Of a stretch of DNA of 64,000 nt, positions 1 through 9,216 are shown in pieces. This DNA is from Gammaproteobacteria bacterium (GTDB lineage Bacteria; Pseudomonadota; Gammaproteobacteria; Thiohalobacterales; Thiohalobacteraceae): positions 1 through 64,000 of the forward strand of contig JAHJQQ010000042.1 in assembly GCA_018819175.1 (NCBI GenBank), in the 5' to 3' direction. A program made the position numbers and the translations under genes. Position 1 is the first letter of the stretch, and every line of letters begins with the position of its first letter. The notes beneath the pieces were generated by a model. It was not told the origin of the DNA. It searched no databases and saw only the letters and a list, made by a program, of their open reading frames with translations.

Positions 1-138
1 ACCTATCTCAAAATTGATCCCGGGCGTTCAGGCAAGGCGCGGGGCATGTGAGGAACGCAGTTTACACGGTGTAAATGAGTACCGGAACATGACCTGCAAC
101 GCCGCATGAGCGGTCGCGATCGATTTTGAGATAGGTTC
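1..138. repeat. MITE-like palindromic element (left end cut by window)
   Basis: The ends are inverted repeats: the window opens with ACCTATCTCAAAATTGAT and the mirror image closes at about 138. The core has a shorter palindrome, TTTACACGGTGTAAA, followed by ATGAGTA. The same core layout (GCAAGGCGC, then TTTACRCCGTGTAAATGAGTA, then CTGCAACGC) recurs in the element at 33029-33169 in opposite orientation, so both belong to one dispersed family although their terminal repeats differ. It carries no credible ORF. The left two or so bases are outside the window. Confidence 0.75.
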
Positions 139-243
139 TAGCCTGCCTCCTAAACTTTCATCCCCATCCAAGGTCTGAGAGAATGCGCAGCCCGGCGGCA
201 CGGCCGCGTCATTCACATTACTCAGCGATTGAATCCCAACCTC

Positions 244-630
244 ATGAAACTGTTCTTCCGGTACTTCTTCAAAACCGTTCGCCTGATTCTCGGCCCCTTC
301 ATGCTGGCCTGGGAATTTTTCACCCTGCCCAAGGGCATCGCACGTACACCTGAAGATCAGGGACGCATCGATGCCAAAACCAGTAATCTGGTTTTGTATC
401 AATATAGAACCTGCCCCTTCTGCATGAAGGTGCGACGCACACTGGCCCGACTGTCACTTCAGGTTGAAAAACGTGATGCTCAGCATGACCTGGTCAGCCG
501 CGCGGAATTGGAGCAGCAAGGCGGACAAATCAAAGTGCCTTGCCTGCGCATAACGGAAGCCGATGGTCAGCAGCGCTGGCTGTATGAATCGAAGGCGGTT
601 AATGACTATCTGCAGAAGTTGGTAGCCTAG
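244..630 (+). CDS. glutaredoxin / GST N-terminal domain protein
   Basis: This 128-residue protein has a thioredoxin-fold redox motif CPFC near residue 59, in the context YRTCPFCMKVRR, which is typical of glutaredoxins and the N-terminal domain of glutathione S-transferases. The later segments IKVPCLRI (cis-proline loop) and YESKAVNDYLQ (glutathione-binding S/E region) support this. About 40 residues precede the fold, including a hydrophobic stretch (LILGPFMLAWEFF) that may anchor it to the membrane. An in-frame TTG lies 15 bases upstream; ATG 244 is preferred, although no strong ribosome binding site is visible for either. It is probably a membrane-associated glutathione-linked disulfide reductase; the substrate is unknown. 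Confidence 0.8.
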   Translation: MKLFFRYFFKTVRLILGPFMLAWEFFTLPKGIARTPEDQGRIDAKTSNLVLYQYRTCPFCMKVRRTLARLSLQVEKRDAQHDLVSRAELEQQGGQIKVPCLRITEADGQQRWLYESKAVNDYLQKLVA

Positions 631-674
631 CGATCCGTTTGACTCCGGCATGTTTTATCCAACCTAATTAAACC

Positions 675-702
675 TGTAGGAGCGGCCTTGGCCGCTCCTA
701 CA
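675..702. terminator. bidirectional hairpin between convergent genes
   Basis: TGTAGGAGCGGCC is followed by TT and then its exact complement, giving a 13-bp stem with a 2-base loop between two converging genes. A near-identical palindrome sits at 23284-23309, so it is also a dispersed repeat. There is no long T run, so its role as terminator is inferred from position. Confidence 0.5.
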
Positions 703-727
703 TTCAATGTTGGTCGAGATACATTCC

Positions 728-1819
728 TCAACCTGCATCCGTATCATCGGCTATCTTAATGCAATCCCGGCCGGCCTCCTTGGCCGCATACAGAGCCGCA
801 TCGGCACGCTGGATCAGACTATCGACACTGTCACCTTCGCGCGCCATGGCCAAACCCTGGCTGATGGTGATCTTGAGTGGGGGTGTCGCGACCTCGTAAG
901 GGTACGACCCGACCCGCACCCGCACCCGTTCCGCGATTTGGCGCGCAACCTCAAGCGAGGTGTTTTGCAGGACCGCGATAAACTCTTCACCACCGTAGCG
1001 TCCAACCAGATCGAAATCACGCACCGAGGTACGCAGACGCACGGCGGTATCGCGCAATACCTGATCACCCACCGGATGCCCGTGGGTATCATTGACCAGT
1101 TTGAATCGGTCGAGATCCGCCATAATCACACATAGCGGTTGTTCGTCACGCACCGCGTTGGCCAGCGCCTGTGTCAGGTGAGGTAACAGACTGGCACGAT
1201 TCGCCAGCCCCGTGAGTACATCGGTGCCTACCGCATGGCGCAATTGAATACGTTCATCGCGCAGCCGGGAAACGGACGATTCCAGATGACGCATCTGTGC
1301 GATATGGTAGACCTCGCCGGCAAGCGCCGTATCGAGCGCGGCAATTTTATTCATGAAGGAGATGAGCCCGCACTGCTCGCTGCCAGATATGGTTGTCTCA
1401 ATGTAACGCATGATCACGGACAGCATAACCTGATGGGAACAGAGAAACAGACTCAGCGGCACACCAATCCAGGCATGAACCAGCCCGATGCGCAGGCGAT
1501 CCTCGAAATAGTCCAGGGTGTCGAAGTCGGCACCGAAATACATCAGATAGTCGGACTGGCTACGCAGCAACGCGGCATGATCTGCTTGCTCGAGGATGGC
1601 GCGGGATTCGGCATCATCGCTAAGTCTGGCGTAGAATGCCGCGACAATGGCATCGAGGTTGGGTTGTATGACCTGCGACCGCAGACGCTCGCCGATAACG
1701 GCATCCGCGGCGGTCAGATCGAGCAGCGCCAGCCTCGCCTTCCGCCATTGTGTATCAAAACCATAGGTATCACAGTAATGCGTCGGCAGTTTTAGGCTTA
1801 CCATGCGAGAACTCATCAC
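728..1819 (-). CDS. globin-coupled diguanylate cyclase (GGDEF)
   Basis: A 363-residue soluble protein with two parts. Residues 1-165 look like a protoglobin/globin-coupled sensor domain: all-helical, with His115 in the context RIGLVHAWIG at the place of the proximal heme ligand. Residues about 195-357 are a GGDEF domain with the active-site loop GGEEF at 276-280. An RxxD inhibitory site (RDFD, 267-270) sits exactly five residues before GGEEF, so product inhibition by c-di-GMP is expected. By family knowledge such proteins sense O2 or NO through heme and make c-di-GMP from two GTP, controlling motility versus attachment. Heme binding is inferred. The gene converges on the glutaredoxin-like gene and is transcribed away from the ABC cluster. 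The second Met (codon 2) or Met6 could equally be the start. Confidence 0.85.
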   Translation of the reverse strand: MMSSRMVSLKLPTHYCDTYGFDTQWRKARLALLDLTAADAVIGERLRSQVIQPNLDAIVAAFYARLSDDAESRAILEQADHAALLRSQSDYLMYFGADFDTLDYFEDRLRIGLVHAWIGVPLSLFLCSHQVMLSVIMRYIETTISGSEQCGLISFMNKIAALDTALAGEVYHIAQMRHLESSVSRLRDERIQLRHAVGTDVLTGLANRASLLPHLTQALANAVRDEQPLCVIMADLDRFKLVNDTHGHPVGDQVLRDTAVRLRTSVRDFDLVGRYGGEEFIAVLQNTSLEVARQIAERVRVRVGSYPYEVATPPLKITISQGLAMAREGDSVDSLIQRADAALYAAKEAGRDCIKIADDTDAG

Positions 1820-1922
1820 CTCAACAGCGGTCCAAGATCGGCATCTTGAGCGGAACGTTGGTTCAACTATAATCCGTCCGCCGGATAGTACATTGACCTA
1901 GTCTCAACTGAGCATAACGAAA

Positions 1923-2882
1923 ATGGACAAAGAATTCCTGGTAGATGCCCAGCACCTGTACCGCTACTACGGTCCGACCTGCGCGGTGCAGGACGTCAGC
2001 TTCCAACTCGCCAAGGGTGACGTGCTCGGATTTCTCGGCCCCAATGGCGCCGGCAAATCCAGCACCATGCAGATGCTCACCGGCAATCTGGCGCCCAGCG
2101 CCGGCAAGATCCGCGTGCGCGGCATCGACCTGCTCGACGAACCCAAACGCGCCAAACGTGAACTGGGCTATCTGCCGGAACAGCCGCCGCTGTACCGCGA
2201 ACACAGCGTCGATGAATTCCTCAGCTACTGCGGCCGACTGCATCTGGTCCCGAAGAATCGTCTGCGCCAGGCGCTGGATAGCGCCAAGGAGCGCTGCGGC
2301 CTGGGCGCCGTCGGCAAACGCCTGATCGGCAATCTGTCCAAGGGTTATCAGCAACGCGTCGGCATCGCCCAGGCGATTCTGCACAATCCCGCTGTGGTGA
2401 TCCTGGACGAACCCACCGTCGGCCTCGACCCGATTCAGATCCGCGAAATCCGCCACCTGATCCGCGAACTCGGCAACGACCACGGAATCATTCTGTCGAC
2501 GCATATCCTGCCCGAGGTCCAGGGCGTGTGTAATCGCGTGCAGATCATCAATCAGGGACGACTGGTGTTCGCCGACAGCATGAGCGGCCTGGAGCAACAT
2601 CTGCATTCACAGCATTTGATCATTCGCCTGCGCCAGATACCGTCGATAGATGAACTGACTCAGGTACCCGGCATCGTCGCCGCCGAGGCGCTCGATACCG
2701 GCCATTTTCGTCTGCGCTATGAGGGCGCCAATCCGGCCAGCGCCGTCGCCGAGATCGCTGTTGCACGCGGCTGGGGCCTGGAAGAACTCGTCCCGGAACG
2801 CCGCACCCTGGAACAGATTTTCGTTGAACTCACCATGCAGGATCATGTCCCTCAGGACACCGCCAACGGGGAGGCCGCCTGA
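1923..2882 (+). CDS. ABC transporter ATP-binding protein (GldA-like)
   Basis: A 319-residue ABC ATPase with Walker A GPNGAGKSS at 39-47, signature LSKGYQQR at 138-145, Walker B VVILDEP at 158-164, and the switch His in LSTHIL. The extra C-terminal 80 residues match the regulatory extension of DrrA/GldA/CcmA-type exporters. Its stop overlaps the next start (TGATG), so translation is coupled to the permease. With the next three genes it forms the cluster ATPase, ABC-2 permease, GldG-like protein and DUF4340 protein, common in proteobacteria; the substrate is not known and nothing here implies gliding. Confidence 0.9.
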   Translation: MDKEFLVDAQHLYRYYGPTCAVQDVSFQLAKGDVLGFLGPNGAGKSSTMQMLTGNLAPSAGKIRVRGIDLLDEPKRAKRELGYLPEQPPLYREHSVDEFLSYCGRLHLVPKNRLRQALDSAKERCGLGAVGKRLIGNLSKGYQQRVGIAQAILHNPAVVILDEPTVGLDPIQIREIRHLIRELGNDHGIILSTHILPEVQGVCNRVQIINQGRLVFADSMSGLEQHLHSQHLIIRLRQIPSIDELTQVPGIVAAEALDTGHFRLRYEGANPASAVAEIAVARGWGLEELVPERRTLEQIFVELTMQDHVPQDTANGEAA

Positions 2883-3637
2883 TGATCTTTACTATCGCCG
2901 CGCGTGAACTCAAAGCCCTGTTCCTGTCGCCCTTGGCCTGGAGCATTCTGGCCGTAGTGCAGTTCCTGCTCGCCTATCTGTTTCTGGCGCAGATCGATAC
3001 CTACATGATGTTCGCCCCGCGTCTGGCCGGGATGGAAGATGCGCCGGGTGTCACCGACATCGTGGTCATGCCATTGCTCGGCAATGCCGCCGTCATCCTG
3101 TTGCTGGTCGCGCCGCTGATCACCATGCGCGTCCTCAGTGAGGAGCGCCGCAATCGCACCCTCAGCCTGCTGATGTCCGCACCGGTATCCATGACCGAAA
3201 TCGTGCTCGGCAAATACCTCGGCATACTGGTCTTCTTCATGGTGATGCTCGGTCTGTTGGCGCTGATGGCACTGTCATTACTCGCTGGCACCGATCTCGA
3301 TCTCGGCAAGGTCGCCAGCGGCCTGCTCGGACTCGCCCTGCTGGTCGGCGCGTTCTCCGCCGCCGGCCTGTATATGTCCAGCCTCACCGAGCAACCGACC
3401 ATCGCTGCCGTGAGCAGCTTTGGTCTGCTGCTGCTGTTGTGGATCATTAACTGGGCCGGCGGTTCCGGTGCTGCCGCCGTCAGCGGGTTATTCAGTTATT
3501 TATCGCTGGTGGGACATTACGAGTCGCTGCTCAAAGGACTTTTCAACAGCACCGATGTCGTCTATTACCTGCTGTTCATTCTGACCTTCCTGGTATTGAG
3601 CATCCAGCGTCTGGATGCCAACCGCTTGCCGCATTGA
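2882..3637 (+). CDS. ABC-2 type permease (GldF-like)
   Basis: A 251-residue integral membrane protein with about six hydrophobic segments and the ABC-2 permease signature region around LLVAPLITMRVLSEERRNRT (residues 76-95), where the cytoplasmic coupling helix carries E and R residues. It starts on the last base of the ATPase stop codon and ends 19 bases before the next gene, so it is certainly co-transcribed. It should pair as a dimer with the ATPase to form the transport core. Confidence 0.88.
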   Translation: MIFTIAARELKALFLSPLAWSILAVVQFLLAYLFLAQIDTYMMFAPRLAGMEDAPGVTDIVVMPLLGNAAVILLLVAPLITMRVLSEERRNRTLSLLMSAPVSMTEIVLGKYLGILVFFMVMLGLLALMALSLLAGTDLDLGKVASGLLGLALLVGAFSAAGLYMSSLTEQPTIAAVSSFGLLLLLWIINWAGGSGAAAVSGLFSYLSLVGHYESLLKGLFNSTDVVYYLLFILTFLVLSIQRLDANRLPH

Positions 3638-3656
3638 TTTCGGATTAGGGAACACC

Positions 3657-5036
3657 ATGGACGTCACCCGTAAGACCACAATAGGCCTCCGCCTGCAACG
3701 CTACAGCTTCATCATCATGTTTCTGGGCGCGATCGGATTGCTCGCCTGGCTGAGCACACAATATGTGCTGCAGGCCGATTGGACCGCAGGCAACCGCAAC
3801 AGTCTGTCGACCGACAGCGAACGCCTGCTGGACTCGCTCAAGGAGCCGGTGGTGATCACTTCCTTCGCGCGCGAAAACGAGGCCTTGCGCACGCAAGTGC
3901 GCGGACTGGTGGCACGCTATCAGCGTCACAAACCCGATATCACACTGGAGTTCATCAACCCGGACAAGGAACCGGAACGCGTACGTGAACTCGGCGTCAC
4001 CATGGACGGCGAACTGCGCGTCACCTACCAGGGGCGCAGCGAACGCGTCCAGGAACTCAGCGAACAGGCCATCACCAACGCATTGCTGCGCACCGCGCGC
4101 CAGGGCGAGCGCTGGATCAGTTTCCTGTCCGGGCATGGCGAACGCGACCCGAACGGCCAGGCCAATCACGACCTGGGCAACTTCGGCGCCGAACTCGGCC
4201 GCAAAGGTCTCAAGGTTCAGACACTGAATCTGTCTCAGAATCCGCAGATCCCGGATAACACCAGCCTGCTGGTGATCGCCAGTCCGCGCACCGATCTGCT
4301 GCCGGGCGAGATCGACATTGTGCGTCAGTATCTCGATCAGGGCGGCAATCTGCTGTGGCTCACCGACCCCGCCGAGCACGGCGGCATGGACCAAATCGCG
4401 GAATACCTGGGCCTGAGTTTCCTGCCGGGCATCATTGTGGATGCCACGACGCAACTGTTCGGCATCCAGAATCCGGATTTCGTGTTAGTACCGGAATATC
4501 CGTCGCATCCGGTCACCCGCGAACTGCGCGCCATGACGCTGTTCCCGCACACCGAAGCATTGGAGTGGGATCGCCGTGAAGGCTGGGAAGGCCAACCGCT
4601 GCTGTCCAGCCAGTCGCGCGCCTGGACCGAAACCGGACCCATGGCTGGCGATATCAGTTACGACACCGGCAGCGATGAACGCGCCGGCCCTTTGGATATC
4701 GCCTTTGCCTTCACGCGCCCGCATGACAACGCCGATGAAGCCAACGCCGAATCCAGCGTCAGCCGTGAACAGCGCGTGATCGTCACGGGCGACGGTGACT
4801 TTATCTCCAACGCCTATCTCGGCAACGGCGCCAATCTGGACCTGGGCCTCAATATCATGAGTTGGCTCAGCAACGACGACAACTTCATTGCTATCCGCGC
4901 GACCTCCGCGCCGGACCAGAGTCTCAACCTATCCGGCACCGCACAGGCCGTCATCGGTCTCGGTTTTCTGTTCGCCGTTCCGTTGGGATTGCTGGGCAGC
5001 GGCGTTTTCATCTGGCTGCGCCGGCGCAAGCGCTGA
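3657..5036 (+). CDS. GldG-like ABC auxiliary protein
   Basis: A 459-residue protein anchored at both ends: a hydrophobic helix near residues 17-35 and a C-terminal helix with a basic tail (WLRRRKR). Between them is an extracytoplasmic domain of the GldG/ABC_transp_aux family, with recognisable blocks ISFLSGHGERDP and the Rossmann-like LLVIASPRTDLLPGE. ATG 3657 is chosen because AGGG lies about eight bases upstream; the in-frame start 42 bases earlier overlaps the permease. It probably forms the periplasmic part of the exporter. Ligand unknown. Confidence 0.82.
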   Translation: MDVTRKTTIGLRLQRYSFIIMFLGAIGLLAWLSTQYVLQADWTAGNRNSLSTDSERLLDSLKEPVVITSFARENEALRTQVRGLVARYQRHKPDITLEFINPDKEPERVRELGVTMDGELRVTYQGRSERVQELSEQAITNALLRTARQGERWISFLSGHGERDPNGQANHDLGNFGAELGRKGLKVQTLNLSQNPQIPDNTSLLVIASPRTDLLPGEIDIVRQYLDQGGNLLWLTDPAEHGGMDQIAEYLGLSFLPGIIVDATTQLFGIQNPDFVLVPEYPSHPVTRELRAMTLFPHTEALEWDRREGWEGQPLLSSQSRAWTETGPMAGDISYDTGSDERAGPLDIAFAFTRPHDNADEANAESSVSREQRVIVTGDGDFISNAYLGNGANLDLGLNIMSWLSNDDNFIAIRATSAPDQSLNLSGTAQAVIGLGFLFAVPLGLLGSGVFIWLRRRKR

Positions 5037-5074
5037 AACCACCGGCACCCACTATTTATCCGGAGTGAATCGGC

Positions 5075-5947
5075 ATGAACCAACGCCTGCTGCTTAATCT
5101 GCTCATGCTCATCGTCGTGCTGGGACTGGTCGCGCTGGTCGTTTACAAACCGGGCATTGAGGCACCGATAGAAAATGCGCCACTCACCACACTGAACAGC
5201 GAAGAGATTAATCGCATCGACATTATCCGTGTGGATAGCGCGCTCAAACTGGAGCGTCGCGGCACGACTTGGTGGGTCACGGGCGATCACCCCATACCGG
5301 CCGATCAACACCAGATAGATACGCTGCTGCGTTTGAGCAACCTCGTACCAGTGCGCAGTTATCCATCCAGTGAACTGGATATAAAACAACTGCACCTGGA
5401 ACCCGCCTCGGTGATCGTACTGTTGAATGACACGGAACTGCATTTCGGTGATACCGAACCACTGGACAATCTGCGCTACGTGCGCATCGCTGATCGTGTC
5501 AGCCTGATCAATGACAGCGTCCAGAATATCCTGCAGGGGACACGCATACAGTTCGCCAGCCGCAAACTATTGCCGGAAGGTGCAGATATCGTTGGCCTGA
5601 CGTTACCGAATCTCAAACTCACCAAATCTGAAGACGGTCGTTGGCTGACCGAACCGGAACCGGAGCACATCTCCGCCGATGCCGTACCTAAATTACTGAC
5701 CGCCTGGACAACAACCGGCGCGCTCCGGGTAAGTAACTACCAGATATCGGAGCACAGCACACCGATACGTGTCGAACTCGCAAACGGTGAACACCTTCAG
5801 TTCGAATTACGCCAGAGTGACAATGAGACCGTGCTCGCACGCCCCGACCTTGGCCTGCAATACCATCTCTTTGTAAGTAACGCGAAGGGGTTGTTTGAAT
5901 TGGAGCAATCGGCGGCGGAGCCGGCGGATGCGGAAGCATCTGAATAA
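5075..5947 (+). CDS. DUF4340 domain protein of ABC cluster
   Basis: A 290-residue protein with an N-terminal signal-anchor (residues 5-24, mostly Leu/Val) followed by a DUF4340 periplasmic domain, which habitually follows GldG-like genes. A good ribosome binding site (GGAGTGA) lies about ten bases before ATG 5075. It is the last gene of the four-gene cluster; the sequence after it is repeat DNA. Function unknown; association with the transporter is inferred from gene order. Confidence 0.8.
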   Translation: MNQRLLLNLLMLIVVLGLVALVVYKPGIEAPIENAPLTTLNSEEINRIDIIRVDSALKLERRGTTWWVTGDHPIPADQHQIDTLLRLSNLVPVRSYPSSELDIKQLHLEPASVIVLLNDTELHFGDTEPLDNLRYVRIADRVSLINDSVQNILQGTRIQFASRKLLPEGADIVGLTLPNLKLTKSEDGRWLTEPEPEHISADAVPKLLTAWTTTGALRVSNYQISEHSTPIRVELANGEHLQFELRQSDNETVLARPDLGLQYHLFVSNAKGLFELEQSAAEPADAEASE

Positions 5948-6011
5948 GGTCGCCTGGATTTGAATAACCAAACCGCTAAGCTCCCTGATATTGAGTCTAT
6001 CACCATTCCTT

Positions 6012-6627
6012 CCTTTCGCCCTTGCTGGGCGAGGTACTTTTCTTTGCTTCGCCAAAGAAAAGCTACCCAAAAGAAAGGCGACCCGAAGGTTTGCCCGCTA
6101 CGCGGGTTCCCTGCGCTTCTCGCGCACAGCGGTCACTCGCAAAACTCGCCCCACACAACGGGGCTCAGACACTTGCTCGTTTTCCCCGCTCTGCGCTGCG
6201 ATGCTCGGCTGCACCTACGGGAGTTAACATCAAAACCTTCCTACCCTTTGTAGGGCACATTAGATCGCAGACCGTAATGCGTCGAATGGGTTAACCCAAA
6301 AATATCCGGCGCAATACGCTGCGCTATTGCGCCCTACAAGACTTAATACTGCACCCGGGCCCCGTTGGCGCTGCCGAGCACCGCAGCTTGTTTGCGAAAC
6401 AGCGAGCCTCCTGTTTGAGCCGTCCGTGGTTTTCGGACGGCGAGTTAGGCGAGCGCGCAAACAGGCGAGGAGCGCAGGGCACCCGCGCAGCGGGCAAGCC
6501 ATCGGGGTGCCCTTCTCTTTGGTTACTTTCTCTTGGGCACGCAAGAGAAAGTAACCCGCGCAGCAAGCGCGGAACAAAAGCTCGAGGCGAAGCAAAGAAA
6601 AGTACCTCGCCCAGCAAGGGCGAAAGG
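6012..6627. repeat. 616-bp repeat element bounded by 42-bp perfect inverted repeat
   Basis: Positions 6012-6053 and 6586-6627 are perfect reverse complements over 42 bases. Inside are further GC-rich palindromic blocks (for example 6244-6345, bounded by GTAGGGC/GCCCTAC and related to 31203-31295). All reading frames through it give low-complexity translations of the kind found as spurious proteins in proteobacterial genomes, so no gene is called. It fills the gap between the ABC cluster and the flavoprotein gene. No transposase is present. Confidence 0.75.
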
Positions 6628-6700
6628 GAGGTTTATGATTACCAAATCCTATCGGGGAATACTCAAAATACGCACTTGGCCCATCACAAACGAAAAACCC

Positions 6701-8104
6701 TCAGAGCAACTCCAACTCCAACGGAATCTCGCTCTTGATATCCAACTGGCGACGCAGGTCATAGAGCGCGCCCTGCAGACCTTCTTCGATAGTGGGATGG
6801 TAAAACGGCATCTTCAGCAGATCTGTGACCGTCAGTTCCTGCTGTATACACCAGGCCAGCAGATGGCCCAGATGCTCACCCTTGGGCGCAATCATTGCCG
6901 CACCCAGCAGTCGACCGTCTGCCTTGCGTGCATACACCCGCAGCAGGCCTTTGTTTTTCGCCATCACCAGCGCACGGCCAAGCGGGCCGAATTTCATTTC
7001 ACCGACGGCAATATCTTTTTCTTTGAGCGTATCCCATGCCGCGCCGACACTGACAATGTTGGGATCGCAGAAAGTAATTGCGAAAGGCACTTTGCGCTTG
7101 AAGGCAACGATAGGTTCGTGCGTGGCATTGTAGGCGGCCATGCGCCCTTCCAGATTGGCTTCGTGCAGGATCGGTCGATCGGCGTTCACATCGCCGGCAA
7201 TGAAGATAGGAAACTGACCGATCTGCATGGTATTCAGATCGAAATCAGGCACACCGCGGGCATTGAAGCGCACGCCAATACCATCCAACCCCAGATCACA
7301 GAGATTCGGGCGTCGTCCCATGCACACCAGTATCTGATCCACAACGACGCTGTTCTCGCCCGCGGTCACGCGTAATTTAGCGTCGGACTCCTCGACAATC
7401 TCAGCAGCCTGCCCCAGCCACAGCGGGAATTCCTTGTTGATGACGTCAATGGCCGCTGAATTCACCAGCGGATCACGCAGTCCACCGATAGTTGTCGCCA
7501 TATCGACACCGGTCACCTTGATACCCAGACGATGCAGCGTCTGTCCGAGTTCCAGACCGATTACGCCGAGACCGATCACCGCCATGCTCGCAGGCAGATT
7601 CTCCTGTTCGAAGAAATTGTCCGTGGTCAGTATGCGGTCGCCAAATGCTTCCCAGGCACGCGGCACAATGGGTTTGGAACCGGTGGCAAGGATTACCTTT
7701 TCGGCGCGGATCAGCTGGTCACCCACCTGCAGCAGCGTCGGTTCGAGAAAGCTGGCATTCTCGGCGAGGAACATGCTGTCATCCATCTGATCGATGCTGG
7801 TCGCCAGCACCTGATCAACGAACACATCACGCAGATCCCGCACATGCTCCATCGACGCCGGGATATCCGCCGACAAGCCCTCGCCTCCTTCGATGCCTTC
7901 GCGGTCGAACACCGTACGCCGATGCAGATCCTCGGCCACTTGAATCGCCGCCTTGGAGGGCATGCAGCCAACCCGCGCACAGGTCGTACCGAGCTCACCG
8001 CCGTCGATCAGCACGACGTTCTCGGTATAACGGCGCACCGTCGCAGTGGCGGTGAGGCCGGCACTGCCGGCGCCGATAATAGCGACATCAACCTTGCGTT
8101 CCAT
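6701..8104 (-). CDS. dihydrolipoamide dehydrogenase-like flavoprotein
   Basis: A 467-residue class I pyridine nucleotide-disulfide oxidoreductase. It has the FAD-binding GxGxxG (IIGAGSAGL, 9-17), the redox pair Cys42/Cys47 in TTCARVGCMPSK, a NAD(P)H-binding GLGVIGLELG, the FAD motif FIAGDVNAD, and the C-terminal active-site pair HPTIEE. The spacing of the cysteines and the His-Glu couple fit lipoamide-type enzymes more than mercuric reductase, which would add terminal cysteines. No pyruvate or 2-oxoglutarate dehydrogenase genes lie nearby, so it is probably an accessory Lpd with unknown disulfide substrate. It stands alone between repeat elements. Confidence 0.85.
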   Translation of the reverse strand: MERKVDVAIIGAGSAGLTATATVRRYTENVVLIDGGELGTTCARVGCMPSKAAIQVAEDLHRRTVFDREGIEGGEGLSADIPASMEHVRDLRDVFVDQVLATSIDQMDDSMFLAENASFLEPTLLQVGDQLIRAEKVILATGSKPIVPRAWEAFGDRILTTDNFFEQENLPASMAVIGLGVIGLELGQTLHRLGIKVTGVDMATTIGGLRDPLVNSAAIDVINKEFPLWLGQAAEIVEESDAKLRVTAGENSVVVDQILVCMGRRPNLCDLGLDGIGVRFNARGVPDFDLNTMQIGQFPIFIAGDVNADRPILHEANLEGRMAAYNATHEPIVAFKRKVPFAITFCDPNIVSVGAAWDTLKEKDIAVGEMKFGPLGRALVMAKNKGLLRVYARKADGRLLGAAMIAPKGEHLGHLLAWCIQQELTVTDLLKMPFYHPTIEEGLQGALYDLRRQLDIKSEIPLELELL

Positions 8105-8147
8105 CTGTATCTACCCTTGTATCTAAAAACCACCTAAAAAGATCTCT

Positions 8148-8252
8148 TTGAACCGCAAAGGCGCAGAGGCGCAAAGAAAGCCAAATTACATATAAAAACT
8201 AGAATATATTTTTGATAGATTTTCTTTGCGCCTCTGCGCCTTTGCGGTTCAA
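8148..8252. repeat. inverted repeat of the TTTGCGCCTCTGCGCC family
   Basis: Positions 8148-8179 and 8221-8252 are perfect 32-bp reverse complements (AACCGCAAAGGCGCAGAGGC and its mirror) separated by 41 AT-rich bases. The same unit occurs at 29560, 29700, 29846 and 30101, and in each tandem unit at 51202-51795. It lies in the divergent gap between the flavoprotein gene and mutM. Confidence 0.8.
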
Positions 8253-8400
8253 AAACGTTTTCCTGGCGGTTCAAGAAGTAAGCGAGCCCGCATTGTACCA
8301 GCACACCGCCAAGAAGTGGCCGCAGGACCGGCTGGGTTTTGTCCCTATAGCAGATTCGTGTTACAAACGCGCCGCACCCCGCACGATAACCCTGGCCACT

Positions 8401-9216
8401 ATGCCCGAATTACCCGAAGTCGAAACCACCCGTCGCGGCATCGAACCACACCTGGTCGGCCAGACAGTCACCCGAGTCGTGGTGCGCCAGCGCCAATTGC
8501 GCTGGCCGATTCCGCGCACGCTCGACCGCACCCTCCCAGGCCAGATCATCCGCAGCGTGCGGCGGCGCGGCAAATACCTGCTGCTCGACACCGCTGTCGG
8601 CACGGCGATTCTGCATCTCGGCATGTCCGGCAGTTTACGGCTGGTCGCGCGCGACGCACTGGTCGGCAAGCATGATCATGTCGATATCCAACTCGCCAGT
8701 GGCCAGAGCCTGCGCCTCACTGACCCGCGCCGGTTCGGTGCGTTGCTCTGGACAGCACAGCCTGCGGAGCAACATGAACTGCTTGTCGATCTCGGCCCCG
8801 AGCCGCTGAGCGATGCGTTCGATGGCGCGCATCTGTTCAACGCCGCGCGCGGTCGCAAGGTTGCCATCAAACATTTCATCATGGACAGCCACATCGTGGT
8901 CGGCGTCGGCAACATCTACGCCAATGAGGCCTTGTTTATGGCCGGTATTCACCCAACCCGGCCGGCGGGCCGCATCGCGCGCGAACGTTATGACGCGCTC
9001 GCGGAGGCGATCAAGCAGGTATTGGCCGCCTCCATCAAAATGGGTGGCACCACCTTGCGTAATTTCGTCGGCGGCGATGGTAAGCCCGGCTATTTCAAAC
9101 AGACGCTGCGCGTTTACGATCGACTCGGTGAACCCTGCCGACAATGCGGTGCGCCCATCCGTGGTAAACGCATCGGCCAGCGTTCGAGTTTTTATTGCGT
9201 ACAATGCCAGCGATGA
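8401..9216 (+). CDS. mutM: formamidopyrimidine-DNA glycosylase
   Basis: A 271-residue base-excision repair enzyme that removes 8-oxoguanine and formamidopyrimidines and nicks the strand. ATG 8401 gives the N-terminus MPELPEVETTRRG, whose Pro2 is the catalytic nucleophile and Glu3 the acid, so this start is certain even though the frame is open further upstream. The DNA-binding H2TH region (VGVGNIYANEALF) and a C-terminal zinc finger (C-x2-C ... C-x2-C ending VQCQR) are intact. Its TGA overlaps the next start. Confidence 0.97.
   Translation: MPELPEVETTRRGIEPHLVGQTVTRVVVRQRQLRWPIPRTLDRTLPGQIIRSVRRRGKYLLLDTAVGTAILHLGMSGSLRLVARDALVGKHDHVDIQLASGQSLRLTDPRRFGALLWTAQPAEQHELLVDLGPEPLSDAFDGAHLFNAARGRKVAIKHFIMDSHIVVGVGNIYANEALFMAGIHPTRPAGRIARERYDALAEAIKQVLAASIKMGGTTLRNFVGGDGKPGYFKQTLRVYDRLGEPCRQCGAPIRGKRIGQRSSFYCVQCQR

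Noticed and set aside
1863..2606. 247-codon ORF antisense to the ABC ATPase
   Set aside because: The plus-strand frame has all ABC motifs; the antisense frame has no recognisable domain.
5960..6738. Several overlapping ORFs of 75-116 codons on both strands
   Set aside because: They lie inside the inverted-repeat element, translate to low-complexity peptides and are mirror images of each other.
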